Assembly: GCF_000340435.2 (NCBI RefSeq)
Contig: NZ_CP011883.2
Location: 3,828,687 to 3,892,686 of the forward strand
Length of the DNA stretch: 64,000 nt
Direction: 5' to 3'
DNA from: Mycobacterium haemophilum DSM 44634
GTDB lineage: Bacteria > Actinomycetota > Actinomycetes > Mycobacteriales > Mycobacteriaceae
In this document: piece by piece, positions 26,598 to 35,354 of the stretch
How positions within the stretch are numbered: the stretch's first letter is position 1
Layout: every line of letters starts with the position of its first letter
Position numbers and translations under genes: made by a program
Notes under the pieces: model-generated
Told to the model about the DNA's origin: nothing
What the model saw: only the letters and a program-made list of their open reading frames with translations
The model's database searches: none

Positions 26598-28925
26598 ATG
26601 GCGAGTTTCGGCAGCGAACTGCTTGCCGCCGCGCTCGCTGGTACCGCGCCAGACGAGCATCCGCTGCGCCACGTTGCCGAGCTACCACCCCGCGACGGCC
26701 GGCAGGACCGTTGGCCAGCCTGGGCCGAGCCCGACGTGGTGCGCGCGTTTACCGACCGCGGCATCAGCTCACCGTGGTCACATCAGTCCGCGGCCGCTGA
26801 GCTGGCTCACTCGGGCCGCCATGTGGTGGTGAGCACTGGCACCGCGTCGGGAAAATCACTGGCCTATCAACTTCCCGTGCTCAATACGCTGGCAACAGAC
26901 CCGAGAGCCCGAGCCCTGTACTTGTCGCCGACCAAAGCGCTTGGCCACGACCAGTTACGTGCCGCGCACGCACTGGCCAGCGCCGTGCCGCGGCTACATG
27001 ACGTCGCACCCACCGCCTACGACGGTGACAGTCCCGCCGAGGTGCGCCGCTTTGCCCGGGAGCGCTCCCGGTGGCTGTTCTCCAACCCCGACATGCTCCA
27101 CTTATCGATCTTGCGCAACCACGCCCGCTGGGCCGTCTTGTTGCGTGGCCTTCGCTTTGTAATCGTCGACGAATGTCATTACTACCGTGGCGTTTTCGGC
27201 TCTAATGTGGCGATGGTGCTGCGCCGCCTGTTGCGGCTGTGCGATCGCTATTCTTCCCAGCCAGGTAACGCCCCGACGGTGATCTTCGCCAGCGCGACGA
27301 CGGACTCGCCGGGCACGACGGCCGCCGAACTCATCGGCCAGCCGGTCGAGGAAGTCGTCAACGACGGCTCACCGCAGGGAGCCCGCACGGTCGCGTTGTG
27401 GGAGCCCGCGCTACGGGCCGACCTGGCCGGCGAGAACGGAGCCCCGGTGCGCCGCTCCGCGGGCGCCGAGGCGGCACGAGTGATGGCCGACCTGATCGCT
27501 GAGGGAGCGCAGACCTTGACCTTCGTGCGGTCGCGGCGCGCTGCGGAACTCACCGCGCTAGGTGCGGCAGCGCGGCTGAACGATATCGCCCCGGAGCTGT
27601 CCGACACGGTGGCGTCGTATCGCGCCGGCTATCTCGCCGAGGACCGCAGCGCGTTGGAGCATGCCCTGGCGCAGGGCCAGCTGCGCGGCCTGGCCACCAC
27701 CAACGCACTGGAGTTGGGCGTCGATATCGCCGGTCTGGACGCGGTGGTGCTCGCCGGCTTTCCCGGGACGGTCGCCTCGTTCTGGCAACAGGCTGGCCGC
27801 TCGGGCCGGCGCGGCCAAGGTGCACTGGTGGTGCTGATCGCTCGCGACGATCCATTGGACACGTACCTGGTCCACCATCCGACCGCGCTGCTGGACAAGC
27901 CGGTCGAGCGCATCGTGATCGATCCCGCCAACCCCTACATCCTGGGACCCCAACTGCTGTGTGCCGCCACCGAACTACCGCTCGACGACGCCGAAGTCCG
28001 GTCCTTGGGCGCCGAGCAGGTGGCCAAGGACCTGGTGGACGACGGGTTGCTGCGGCACCGATCCGGCAGATATTTCCCGGCACCAGGCCTAGAACCACAT
28101 GCCGCGATAGACATCCGGGGTTCGGCCGGCGGGCAAATCCTCATCGTCGAGGCCGACACCGGGCGGCTGCTGGGCAGTGTCGGGGAAGGGCAAGCCCCGG
28201 CCTCGGTGCACCCAGGAGCGGTATACCTGCATCAGGGCGACAGCTACGTCGTCGACGCGCTGGATACCGAGGACGGCATCGCCTTCGTACACGCCGAGGA
28301 TCCCGGCTATACCACGTTTGCGCGCGAGCTCACCGAAATCGCCGTCACCGGAACCGGTGAGCGATTGACTTTTGGGCCAGTCACTTTGGGTCTGGTGCCG
28401 GTGACCGTCACCAACCAAGTTGTCGGTTACCTGCGCCGCCGGCTTACCGGAGAGGTAGTCGACTTCGTCGAACTGGAGATGCCAGAGCGGATGCTACCTA
28501 CTACCGCGGTCATGTACAGTATCACGGATGATGCGTTGTGCTGCAACGGTATTGAACAACCCCGAGTTCCCGGGTCGTTGCACGCCGCTGAGCACGCGGC
28601 CATTGGACTACTACCCTTGCTGGCCAGCTGCGATCGCGGCGACATCGGCGGCATGTCCACCGCGATCGGCCCCGATGGACTGCCCAGTGTGTTTGTCTAC
28701 GATGGCTATCCCGGCGGGGCCGGATTCGCCGAACGCGGATTCCGACAAGCTCGTATCTGGTTGGGCGCCACGGCAGCGGCGATCCAGGCGTGCGAATGTC
28801 CGAGCGGATGTCCGTCGTGTGTGCAGTCCCCCAAATGCGGCAACGGCAACGACCCGCTAGACAAAGCCGGCGCGGTGCAGGTACTGCGGCTGGTGCTTAC
28901 CGAGTTGGGCCACGAGTCACGCTGA
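26598..28925 (+). CDS. MrfA/YprA-like SF2 DEAD-box helicase (Rv3649)
   Basis: A 775-residue 3'-5' type SF2 helicase. Walker A is TGTASGKSLAY near residue 82, the DEAD-box variant is DECH in VIVDECHYYRG, and the helicase C motifs GLATTNALELGVDIAGLDAV and QQAGRSGRRGQGALVV are intact. The C terminus is the DUF1998-type module with four cysteines (CECPSGCPSC, then the later CGNG), likely a metal site. This architecture matches B. subtilis MrfA, a mitomycin-adduct repair helicase, so a DNA-repair role is likely. ATG 26598 follows a strong GAGGAGGG site. Confidence 0.95.
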   Translation: MASFGSELLAAALAGTAPDEHPLRHVAELPPRDGRQDRWPAWAEPDVVRAFTDRGISSPWSHQSAAAELAHSGRHVVVSTGTASGKSLAYQLPVLNTLATDPRARALYLSPTKALGHDQLRAAHALASAVPRLHDVAPTAYDGDSPAEVRRFARERSRWLFSNPDMLHLSILRNHARWAVLLRGLRFVIVDECHYYRGVFGSNVAMVLRRLLRLCDRYSSQPGNAPTVIFASATTDSPGTTAAELIGQPVEEVVNDGSPQGARTVALWEPALRADLAGENGAPVRRSAGAEAARVMADLIAEGAQTLTFVRSRRAAELTALGAAARLNDIAPELSDTVASYRAGYLAEDRSALEHALAQGQLRGLATTNALELGVDIAGLDAVVLAGFPGTVASFWQQAGRSGRRGQGALVVLIARDDPLDTYLVHHPTALLDKPVERIVIDPANPYILGPQLLCAATELPLDDAEVRSLGAEQVAKDLVDDGLLRHRSGRYFPAPGLEPHAAIDIRGSAGGQILIVEADTGRLLGSVGEGQAPASVHPGAVYLHQGDSYVVDALDTEDGIAFVHAEDPGYTTFARELTEIAVTGTGERLTFGPVTLGLVPVTVTNQVVGYLRRRLTGEVVDFVELEMPERMLPTTAVMYSITDDALCCNGIEQPRVPGSLHAAEHAAIGLLPLLASCDRGDIGGMSTAIGPDGLPSVFVYDGYPGGAGFAERGFRQARIWLGATAAAIQACECPSGCPSCVQSPKCGNGNDPLDKAGAVQVLRLVLTELGHESR

Positions 28926-29817
28926 GTGCTCAGGCCCAACATCCGTCGATTGCGCCACCGGCGAAGCCCAGCAGCCGATGCGAGGTGCCTGCCGGACAGT
29001 CCTCCTCCAGATGCGTTGCACCGCAACGGACGAGGCCGATCTGCTGCAGCGAGATGGATCACCTATCCTCGCCGAGCAATACGGCGGATGGCGACCGACC
29101 CCTCGACGGTCGACGTCCACAGATCTGGGTCGTGACGACGCCCGAACGCACTTCCTCGGTGCAAAGAAATGCCGAACTGCCGTCACACAGTAATCCTGAA
29201 AATAGGGACGTAGCAGGAAAATACCTGGCTACGACCGGGTGCGCAACTCAGTTCACCACGAACGCGGTTACAGGCTTACCCACGTTGCCCCTACCGAGGA
29301 TAGGCATCGCTTGCTTGGTGTTGACCGCCCACCGTGCGCGATCGGCACCAGCAGGGCGGGGTGGTGTCGGTAATCCAGAATCCTCTGTAAGAGTTACTCA
29401 ACGTGATCAACGCGCCCACCCAGGCGAATGGTGGGACGCCCGCTGATCGGCAACGGTTTCGCCCACCAGACACGAAGTCGAGACACAAGTTATGTGCGAA
29501 AACCGGCCGCCGAAGTTTGTGCAGGTAGCTTCGGATCTAGCAAACATCGGATCAGCAATCGCCGCAGTCAGACGAGGTAAACGCGCTCAGCAGCATCGAA
29601 GCGAATGTTCAGCGCACCCGGGTGGGCCAGGTCGTCTTCCTACCGGGCGGGCCCGCGACCGGTCGCTGCAGCCAATTATCTTGTGCTGCTTGATCTACGC
29701 CCCAGCGGTGTGTCGTGCCCCACGCAGCAACATAATCGAGGGACGCACAGCTCGGCATTTGCCAGCAGGTCTCCCCGACTCTGCAACGAGATGTGCCTCG
29801 GCCGTAAACTTGGCCGC
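28926..29817. other. Gene-poor gap of about 890 bases
   Basis: There is no credible gene here. Plus-strand frames such as 28978-29193 and 29492-29821 lack ribosome sites and family similarity. H37Rv has the small PE33 gene (Rv3650) in this interval; I find no PE-type helix-turn-helix N terminus or start in any frame. Base composition is a little lower in GC than the flanking genes, consistent with decayed coding sequence. Confidence 0.55.
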
Positions 29818-30855
29818 ATGACCCACGACTGGCTACTCGTGGAGACGTTGGGGAACGAACCCGTCGTGGCCGCGCAGGGGCGCCAACTCAAGAACCTCGT
29901 CCCGATCACCACATTCCTGCGTCGCAGCCCCTACCTCTCAGCCGTCCGAACAGCGATCGCCCAGTCGCTGCAAACCGGCCAGAGCCTCACGAGCATCACA
30001 ACCAAACGCGACCGCGTGATCCGCACCGAACCTGTGGTTATGTCCGACGGCCGGGTGCACGGTGTGCAAGTGTGGACCGGCCCTGCCGATGAGCAACCGC
30101 CGGAGCGGCCGATCCCTGGCCCGTTGAAGTGGGACCTGACCTGTGGCGTGGCCACCGACACCCGAGAGTCGCTGGCCAACAGTGGCAAGAATCCCGAAGT
30201 GGAAGTCACCTATGGCAGGGCCTTCGCGGAAGATCTTCCTTCGCGCGAACTCAACCACAACGAAACTAAGGTGCTTGCAATGGTGGTCAAGCCCGAGGCG
30301 GGCCAAACGCTATGCAGCACCTGGGATCTCACCGATTGGCAGGGAAATCCGATCCGGATAGGATTCGTCTCGCGCAGTGCGCTGGAACCGGGGTCAGACG
30401 GTCGTGACCACCTGATCGCGCGGGCAATCAACTGGCGTGCCGAGCTCAAGGGCCCATCAGTATCCGTCGACGATCTGGCCAAGCGGATCCTTAACGGGCT
30501 AGCACAGGCGGGAGTGCATCGGGCGCTCTTCGACCTCAACAATTGGACCTTGTTGAAATGGCTTGACGCGCCCTGCCCATTCTACGATTGGCGGGGCAGT
30601 CATCTGGATAAGACGCGGGTACATCCCGACGACCAGCCTGTGATGTCGTCGATGACAAAGGAATTCGTCAACGGGGCAACCAGCGGCGTACTGCGGATGC
30701 GGGGGTTCGACAACGATTGGGTACCGGTACATGTCACCGTCAACCGGGTGGAACTAGAACCGGACACGTTCGCCGGGCTGGTCGCGCTGCGACTGCCCAC
30801 CGATGGTGAACTCGCCGATGCAGGCCTGCCGAAAGCCACCGGCACCAAGGCCTGA
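29818..30855 (+). CDS. PAS-like sensor-type protein (Rv3651)
   Basis: A 345-residue cytosolic protein with the same length and start (MTHDWLLVETLG) as I recall for H37Rv Rv3651. The family (DUF5593/DUF5628) is described as containing PAS-fold domains, implying small-ligand sensing, but no enzymatic output domain is visible. Conserved landmarks are ELNHNETKVLAM, STWDLTDWQGNPIRIGF and FDLNNWTLLKWLD. The ATG at 29818 is chosen by homology; the open frame extends about 70 codons upstream without similarity. Confidence 0.9.
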   Translation: MTHDWLLVETLGNEPVVAAQGRQLKNLVPITTFLRRSPYLSAVRTAIAQSLQTGQSLTSITTKRDRVIRTEPVVMSDGRVHGVQVWTGPADEQPPERPIPGPLKWDLTCGVATDTRESLANSGKNPEVEVTYGRAFAEDLPSRELNHNETKVLAMVVKPEAGQTLCSTWDLTDWQGNPIRIGFVSRSALEPGSDGRDHLIARAINWRAELKGPSVSVDDLAKRILNGLAQAGVHRALFDLNNWTLLKWLDAPCPFYDWRGSHLDKTRVHPDDQPVMSSMTKEFVNGATSGVLRMRGFDNDWVPVHVTVNRVELEPDTFAGLVALRLPTDGELADAGLPKATGTKA

Positions 30856-31251
30856 TCACACATATCCCTGGGGGCAGCCGCCGGCAGCCACAAAAAGCCT
30901 CTGCTAGCTCAAGTCAGGCCACGCCCGCACCGCGCAGAGGTGCAACTGATTTTGTTATTAGCGAGTGCCGACATGAGCACACAGCACTGCGCAATAGTAC
31001 TAACTGCCCCTAACTACCAGCTGCAATCGCGCAGCGGCCATCGAGGCTTGCGATGAACGCTAATTGCGGCGGCGGCGTGCGGACGACCCCTTCAGCTGTG
31101 ACAGCAATCATAACTAGAGGGGTCGCCAGCACCAGTATTGTACATAAGTGCAATACGCATTACGTAACCAATGTCTATAACAACCCAGGTTAATACGTAC
31201 TAAATACGTATTAACCTGGGTTGTTTGAAGCTGTATCGATGGAGGCACCGC
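30856..31251. promoter_or_regulatory. AT-rich region upstream of the PE_PGRS gene
   Basis: About 395 bases with GC clearly lower than the rest of the window, particularly 31120-31240. It contains a perfect 19-bp inverted repeat next to the PE_PGRS ribosome site and a nearby ATTACGTAAC motif (31159-31168). AT-rich upstream DNA of this kind is typical of genes silenced by nucleoid proteins such as Lsr2 or EspR in mycobacteria; that link is inference. Confidence 0.55.
31181..31223. repeat. Perfect 19-bp inverted repeat with 5-base loop
   Basis: The left arm CAACCCAGGTTAATACGTA (31181-31199) and right arm 31205-31223 are exact reverse complements separated by CTAAA. The dyad ends 29 bases before the PE_PGRS start codon. 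No T-tract follows, so a terminator is unlikely. It could be a strong operator or an RNA hairpin in the leader. Confidence 0.93.
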
Positions 31252-32837
31252 ATGTCAATTCTAAAAGTGGCGCCTCCAGAGCTCGAGGCAGCGGCAACGG
31301 ATTTTGCCAAGATCGGCTCGACAATCAACGCGTCCACAGCAGCCGCGGCGGCCTCGACAACGGCGATAGCCCCCGCGGCGCTCGATGAGGTGTCAGCGTT
31401 CGTTGCGACGTTTTTTTCCGCGCATGGCCAAACCTACCAGGAGATTAGCGCGCAAGCCGCGGCGGCTCATGCCCAGTTTGTGCAGACCCTGCAATCGGGT
31501 GCGGGCACCTATACAGCCGCCGAGGCCGCCAATGCCTCGCCGTTGCAGACCCTCGAGCAACAGATGCTCAGCGTGATTAATTCGCCAGCCAAGGCGCTTA
31601 CCGGGCGCCCGCTCTTCGGCAACGGCGCCAACGGGGCTCCGGGGACCGGGCAAAACGGCGGGGCCGGCGGGTGGTTAATTGGCAACGGCGGGGCCGGCGG
31701 GTCGGGTGCGCCCGGTCAAAACGGCGGTAACGGAGGCGCCGCCGGGCTGATCGGCACCGGCGGGGCCGGCGGAGCCGGCGGGTTCGCCACGTCGAACGGA
31801 ACGGTGGGAAATGGCGGTCACGGCGGGGCCGGCGGGTGGCTGTGGGGCAACGGCGGTAGCGGCGGTGGCGGTGGAAGTTCTTTGTACGGCGCCGGCGGGG
31901 CAGGCGGCAACGGCGGTAGCGGTGGGCTGTTGGGTTCCGGCGGTAGCGGCGGCGTTGGTGGGGTCAGCTCCAATGCCGCGGGTGGTACCGGCGGGGGCGG
32001 CGGAACTGGCGGGCTGTTCGGTGCCGGCGGCTCAGGCGGTGATGGTGGGCAATCCGACCAGGCCACGGGTGGAGCCGGTGGGACTGGTGGCCATGGCGGC
32101 GCGTTCTACGGCGACGGCGGCGACGGCGGTGGAGGCGGTTATGGCGGCAAAGACGGTGGTGGCGGCGGGACAGGTGGGACCGCAGGACTGTTCGGCGACG
32201 GCGGCAACGGCGGGAACGGCCAAGCGGGCGGCATCAACGGCGGGACCGGTGGCACCGGCGGCCGTGCGGGCCTGGTCTTCGGCTCCGGCGGCGACGGCGG
32301 TAGCGGGGCTAGCGGCCAGCCGGGCATCGGTGGGGCCGGCGGGGCCGGTGGGGCCGGCGGACTGGTCGGTTCCGGCGGGGACGGCGGCACCGGCGGGCTG
32401 GCCACGTTCGCGGTGGGGCCGGCGGGCCGGTGGGGCCGGCAGACTGGTCGGTTCCGGCGGGGACGGCGGCACCGGCGGTGTTGCCGGCCTCGACGGCGGG
32501 CCGGTGGGGCGGCGGCAACGCGGGCCTGCTGCTCGGTGATGGCGGGACCGGCGGCACCGGCGGATCGGGAGGGTTCAGCGTTCCCGGCCACGGCGGGGCA
32601 GGCGGGGCCGGCGGTCAGGCCGGGCTGGTCGGCCTCGGCGGAAACGGCGGTGGCGGCGGAGCAGCCTCGGCCGAGGGCAGCAACGGCGGCGACGGCGGCA
32701 ACGGCGGCAACGGCGTGCTGATCGGCGACGGCGGCAACGGCGGGAACGGCGGCGCTACGACCCACCCAGGCACCCCCGGAACCGGCGGCCACGGCGGGCG
32801 GCTGCTTGGCCAGAACGGGATCAATGGCGCTACGTAG
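31252..32837 (+). pseudogene. PE_PGRS family gene, frame disrupted by apparent single-base losses
   Basis: The PE domain (residues 1-about 100) starts MSILKVAPPELEAAATDF and has the type VII secretion motif YxxxE as YTAAE. The PGRS part is Gly-Asn/Asp-Ala repeats such as GGAGGSGAPGQNGGNGG. GGAGG ribosome bases precede ATG 31252. From about 32405 the Gly-rich coding moves to a second frame (VGSGGDGGTGGVAGLD) and near 32505 to a third, which finishes normally at 32835-32837 (GGRLLGQNGINGAT). Read literally, the protein derails and stops at 32721. The pattern fits about four missing G or C bases in homopolymers. The same position is split into PE_PGRS60/61 in H37Rv. Confidence 0.85.
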
Positions 32838-32871
32838 CCAGAGCCATCCCGGGCGACATCCTGGTAGGCCC

Positions 32872-33216
32872 TTATGGGGCAGAATAACCCCATTGAGCCT
32901 TATAGACCGGCCCGGCTCGCGCAGCGGCCCGCGCAGTGCCGGCAAGGGCCTGGGCAACGTCAACTGCCACTTCTACGGTGACGACGACGTCGAGGTCTTC
33001 TATTCCGCATTCGACGTCATCAACCCGCATTTCATGGGCCACCAGCGTTGCACGGGCGCACGCCGCTGGGGCTCCCAACGGCAGCCGCGCAGCGGCGGCC
33101 AAGGCGGCCAGGTCAGCTGCTGCCTGCGCACGATGACGTGCCACCACGACCGCTCCGAGGTAGGCGCCGGCGACCGCGGCGCACAGCAGCACCGCGACCA
33201 TCGTGGCCGCGAGCAC
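32872..33216 (-). CDS. TadE/TadF-like pseudopilin protein (Rv3654c)
   Basis: A protein of about 114 residues with an N-terminal hydrophobic segment (VLAATMVAVLLCAAVAGAYLGAVVVA) followed by the Ala-rich ADLAALAAAARL typical of helicase/secretion-neighbourhood TadE-like proteins. It is the last gene of the Tad operon. The start is uncertain: GTG 33216 is the first codon giving an N-terminal anchor, ATG 33201 is next, while conserved-looking residues (RRDERGSAT) lie just upstream without a start. The M. tuberculosis homologue is reported as secreted and able to dampen macrophage apoptosis. Confidence 0.8.
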   Translation of the reverse strand: MLAATMVAVLLCAAVAGAYLGAVVVARHRAQAAADLAALAAAARLPLGAPAACARATLVAHEMRVDDVECGIEDLDVVVTVEVAVDVAQALAGTARAAARAGPVYKAQWGYSAP

Positions 33217-33232
33217 CGTGGCCGAGCCACGC

Positions 33233-33559
33233 TCATCGCGGCGGCTCTGCCGCTGCGACCGCTGTGGCCGCAATATCCAGCGTGGGTAACAGCTTTGAAT
33301 GTGCGGTGACCGTAGCGACCAGCAAGTCGCCGTCCTGGTGCAGCTGGACCCGCGCCCCATCAGGCGCGACGCGGCGGGCGGCGGCGATCGCCGACCGTTC
33401 GTCACCACGCGCCGCCAGCCGGGCGGCCTCGCGGGCAGCGTCGACACAGCGGACCTGCATCGACACTGCGTTAACACCCACCAAACACAAGACCAGTACC
33501 AGGACCAGCGCGGTGATCGCCAGTGCCGCCTCAACGGTGCTTGCGCCGGCACTCGACAC
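33233..33559 (-). CDS. TadE-like pseudopilin (Rv3655c)
   Basis: A 108-residue minor pilin-type protein. It starts GTG TCG and carries GASTVEAALAITALVLVLVL, where a glycine followed by Glu at position +5 and a hydrophobic helix is the prepilin peptidase pattern. The rest is Arg/Ala-rich with a short beta-strand end (LLVATVTAHS). The start codon overlaps the flp stop by one base (TAGTG), so translation is coupled. The M. tuberculosis homologue has also been reported as a secreted anti-apoptotic protein. Confidence 0.87.
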   Translation of the reverse strand: MSSAGASTVEAALAITALVLVLVLCLVGVNAVSMQVRCVDAAREAARLAARGDERSAIAAARRVAPDGARVQLHQDGDLLVATVTAHSKLLPTLDIAATAVAAAEPPR

Positions 33560-33762
33560 TAAACCTTGGTGTTGAGTGCGCGACCGATGATGTTGGTCAA
33601 CGCCGACACGATGGAATCGCCGGTGACGACGGTGTACAGAATCGCGCCGAAGGCCGCCGCCGCGATGGTCCCAATGGCGTATTCGACGGTGGACATACCC
33701 GACTCGTCGGTCGCCAACAGCGTCATTCGCGCCACGCATACACGAAACATGTTGATCACCAA
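33559..33762 (-). CDS. Flp-type pilin (Rv3656c)
   Basis: A 67-residue major pilin of the type IVb Flp/Fap class. The leader is followed by SGMSTVEYAIGTIAAAAFGA; cleavage after Gly would leave MSTVEY with the conserved Glu5-Tyr6 pair and a hydrophobic polymerisation helix. It lies between the tadC-like and tadE-like genes, as expected in a Tad locus. No prepilin peptidase (TadV/CpaA) gene is present in this cluster, so processing must use one encoded elsewhere. Confidence 0.93.
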   Translation of the reverse strand: MVINMFRVCVARMTLLATDESGMSTVEYAIGTIAAAAFGAILYTVVTGDSIVSALTNIIGRALNTKV

Positions 33763-33774
33763 TACATTCCTCTC

Positions 33775-34377
33775 TCATAGCAGACCCGACTGCAGGACCT
33801 GACCGGCCAGCCCGGCGACCACCGGAACAATGCCCAAGCACACAAAAGCCGGCAAAAAGCACAGTCCAAGCGGGCCAGCGATCAACACCCCGGCCCGCTC
33901 CGCTGCGGCTCCGGCCGCCTGTATGGCGTCGTGGCGCGCCTGATCGGCCAGGTCGGCGACGCCATCGGCCAGCGCCGCGCCCGACGACGCCGAACGCCGC
34001 GCCAGCCGCAACAGCGCATCGGTCTGCGCGTCGACTGAGCTTGCCAGCAGATCGGGCGACGTCGACCATGCGACGGCCGGATCAGCGCCCAACGCCAGAA
34101 GATCGGCGGCCCTGCGCAACACCCGGGCCAGTGTCGGCGGCGCCGACGGGGCTGTCGCGGCCGCGGCGGTCGACACGGCCATACCCGCCGCCAGGCACAC
34201 CGCCAGCACGTCCAGACTCGACGCGACCGCCAGCGGGTCCGGTCCGCGTGCCGACCCACGTAGCAGCCCTTGCCGCAACCGAGGCGCACGCGACGGCACC
34301 GCGGCGTGCGCCCGCACCGCCGAGGAGCCGGTGCCGATCCACAACGCCACGGCCAGTAACACCGCCGCTGTGCTCAT
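33775..34377 (-). CDS. TadC-like type II/IV secretion membrane protein (Rv3657c)
   Basis: A 200-residue inner-membrane platform protein of the T2SSF family. It begins with a membrane segment (MSTAAVLLAVALWIGTG), has a central Ala-rich helical region and ends with two close membrane segments (GVLIAGPLGLCFLPAFVCLGIVPVVAG). ATG 34377 is chosen because it places the anchor at the N terminus and has a purine-rich GGGGGAGAG stretch upstream. The open frame extends upstream through a hairpin repeat and is not believed. It probably pairs with the TadB-like protein encoded 173 bases upstream. Confidence 0.88.
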   Translation of the reverse strand: MSTAAVLLAVALWIGTGSSAVRAHAAVPSRAPRLRQGLLRGSARGPDPLAVASSLDVLAVCLAAGMAVSTAAAATAPSAPPTLARVLRRAADLLALGADPAVAWSTSPDLLASSVDAQTDALLRLARRSASSGAALADGVADLADQARHDAIQAAGAAAERAGVLIAGPLGLCFLPAFVCLGIVPVVAGLAGQVLQSGLL

Positions 34378-34389
34378 GCGCCGCTCTCC

Positions 34390-34437
34390 CCCGCAAGCGG
34401 GTGGGGGTACCTCCCACTTGTGGGGGCGTGCCCCCAC
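34390..34437. repeat. Tandem GC-rich hairpins between tadB- and tadC-like genes
   Basis: Two or three stem-loops are packed here: CCCGCAAGCGGG (34390-34401), GTGGG with CCCAC (34401-34417), and the perfect palindrome GTGGGGGCGTGCCCCCAC (34420-34437). No T-tract follows. The sequence resembles a dispersed palindromic element I associate with other mycobacterial intergenic regions. It lies inside the Tad operon and could attenuate transcription or stabilise mRNA. Confidence 0.75.
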
Positions 34438-34550
34438 CTCATCGCACATCGCTCTGCATCGTCGCCGGCGCGGCTCATGCCTCAGCTCCCGCTCGCTCAT
34501 CCCTCGCGGCGATCCTCACTCGCGGCCGCCTTCGGGGTTCACTGCCGGAT

Positions 34551-35354
34551 TCACCACGTAAGCCGATCGGTGATCCGATCCGACCACAGCAGCCCGACGC
34601 AGGCCAGCACCAAGCCGACGACCAACAACCAGCCGCCCGCGTGCCCATTGAGCAAGAAACTCAGCGGTCGTGCCCCGACCAGTTGACCGAGCAACACCCC
34701 AAGCAGCGGCAGGCCCGCCAGGATCGCAGCGGTGGCGCGGGCACCGGCCATCGCCGATGTCACCCGCGCCGAGAATCGTTGCCGTTCAACGATATCGCGT
34801 TGCGCGGCGCGCACCAGTGTGGCTATTGCCAGCCCTTGATCGCTGGCTAGCTGCCAGCACACCGCCAGTCGATCCCAGTGCGCGGGCAGGGCCGACAAAC
34901 CGGCCGCCGCCCACAAGCCCGCAGTCACGTCAGCGCCCAATCGGGCGCGCGCCGCGACCGCGCGTAGGGCGGCGGCAACCGTGCCAGCAGTTTCGTCGGC
35001 GGCGACGCAGAGCGCATGGACGGGATGAGACCCCACTCGTAGTTCGCCGACCAGCACATCAAGGGCGCCTTCTAACGATCGCCCTTCGGTCATAGCGTCC
35101 CGGCGCCGGCGGCGGCGCCGGGAACGCAGGGTCATGGTGGTGCCCAGCACCGCGGCCGCGAGCACCGTCGTCAACGGAAGCAACACCATCACAGCGACAG
35201 CCGCGCACCCGATGATGCAGGCAACCCAACGTGCGCCGATCAGCGGGACCCGCCGACGCACAGGCACCGCCGGCGTCAGCCGGCGCCGCGGTGACGACGG
35301 AAGCACCAGCAGCGCGATCGATAACAACGGCGCGGCCAGCAAAGGGCCATTCAT
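34551..35354 (-). CDS. TadB-like secretion membrane protein (Rv3658c)
   Basis: A 267-residue T2SSF-family platform protein with two N-terminal membrane segments (LLAAPLLSIALLVLP and WVACIIGCAAVAVMVLLP), a cytoplasmic helical domain and two C-terminal segments (AILAGLPLLGVLLGQLVG and WLLVVGLVLACVGLLW). The ATG start overlaps the upstream ATPase stop by 4 bases (ATGA), so the genes are translationally coupled. It should form the inner-membrane platform for Flp assembly with the TadC-like protein. Confidence 0.9.
   Translation of the reverse strand: MNGPLLAAPLLSIALLVLPSSPRRRLTPAVPVRRRVPLIGARWVACIIGCAAVAVMVLLPLTTVLAAAVLGTTMTLRSRRRRRRRDAMTEGRSLEGALDVLVGELRVGSHPVHALCVAADETAGTVAAALRAVAARARLGADVTAGLWAAAGLSALPAHWDRLAVCWQLASDQGLAIATLVRAAQRDIVERQRFSARVTSAMAGARATAAILAGLPLLGVLLGQLVGARPLSFLLNGHAGGWLLVVGLVLACVGLLWSDRITDRLTW

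Noticed and set aside
28790..29446. Plus-strand frame of 218 codons spanning the end of the helicase gene
   Set aside because: It begins within the helicase cysteine cluster in another frame, and its downstream part shows no codon bias or similarity.
32139..32963. Long minus-strand frames opposite the PE_PGRS gene
   Set aside because: These Pro/Ala-rich translations are the reverse complement of GGN repeats and are expected artefacts.
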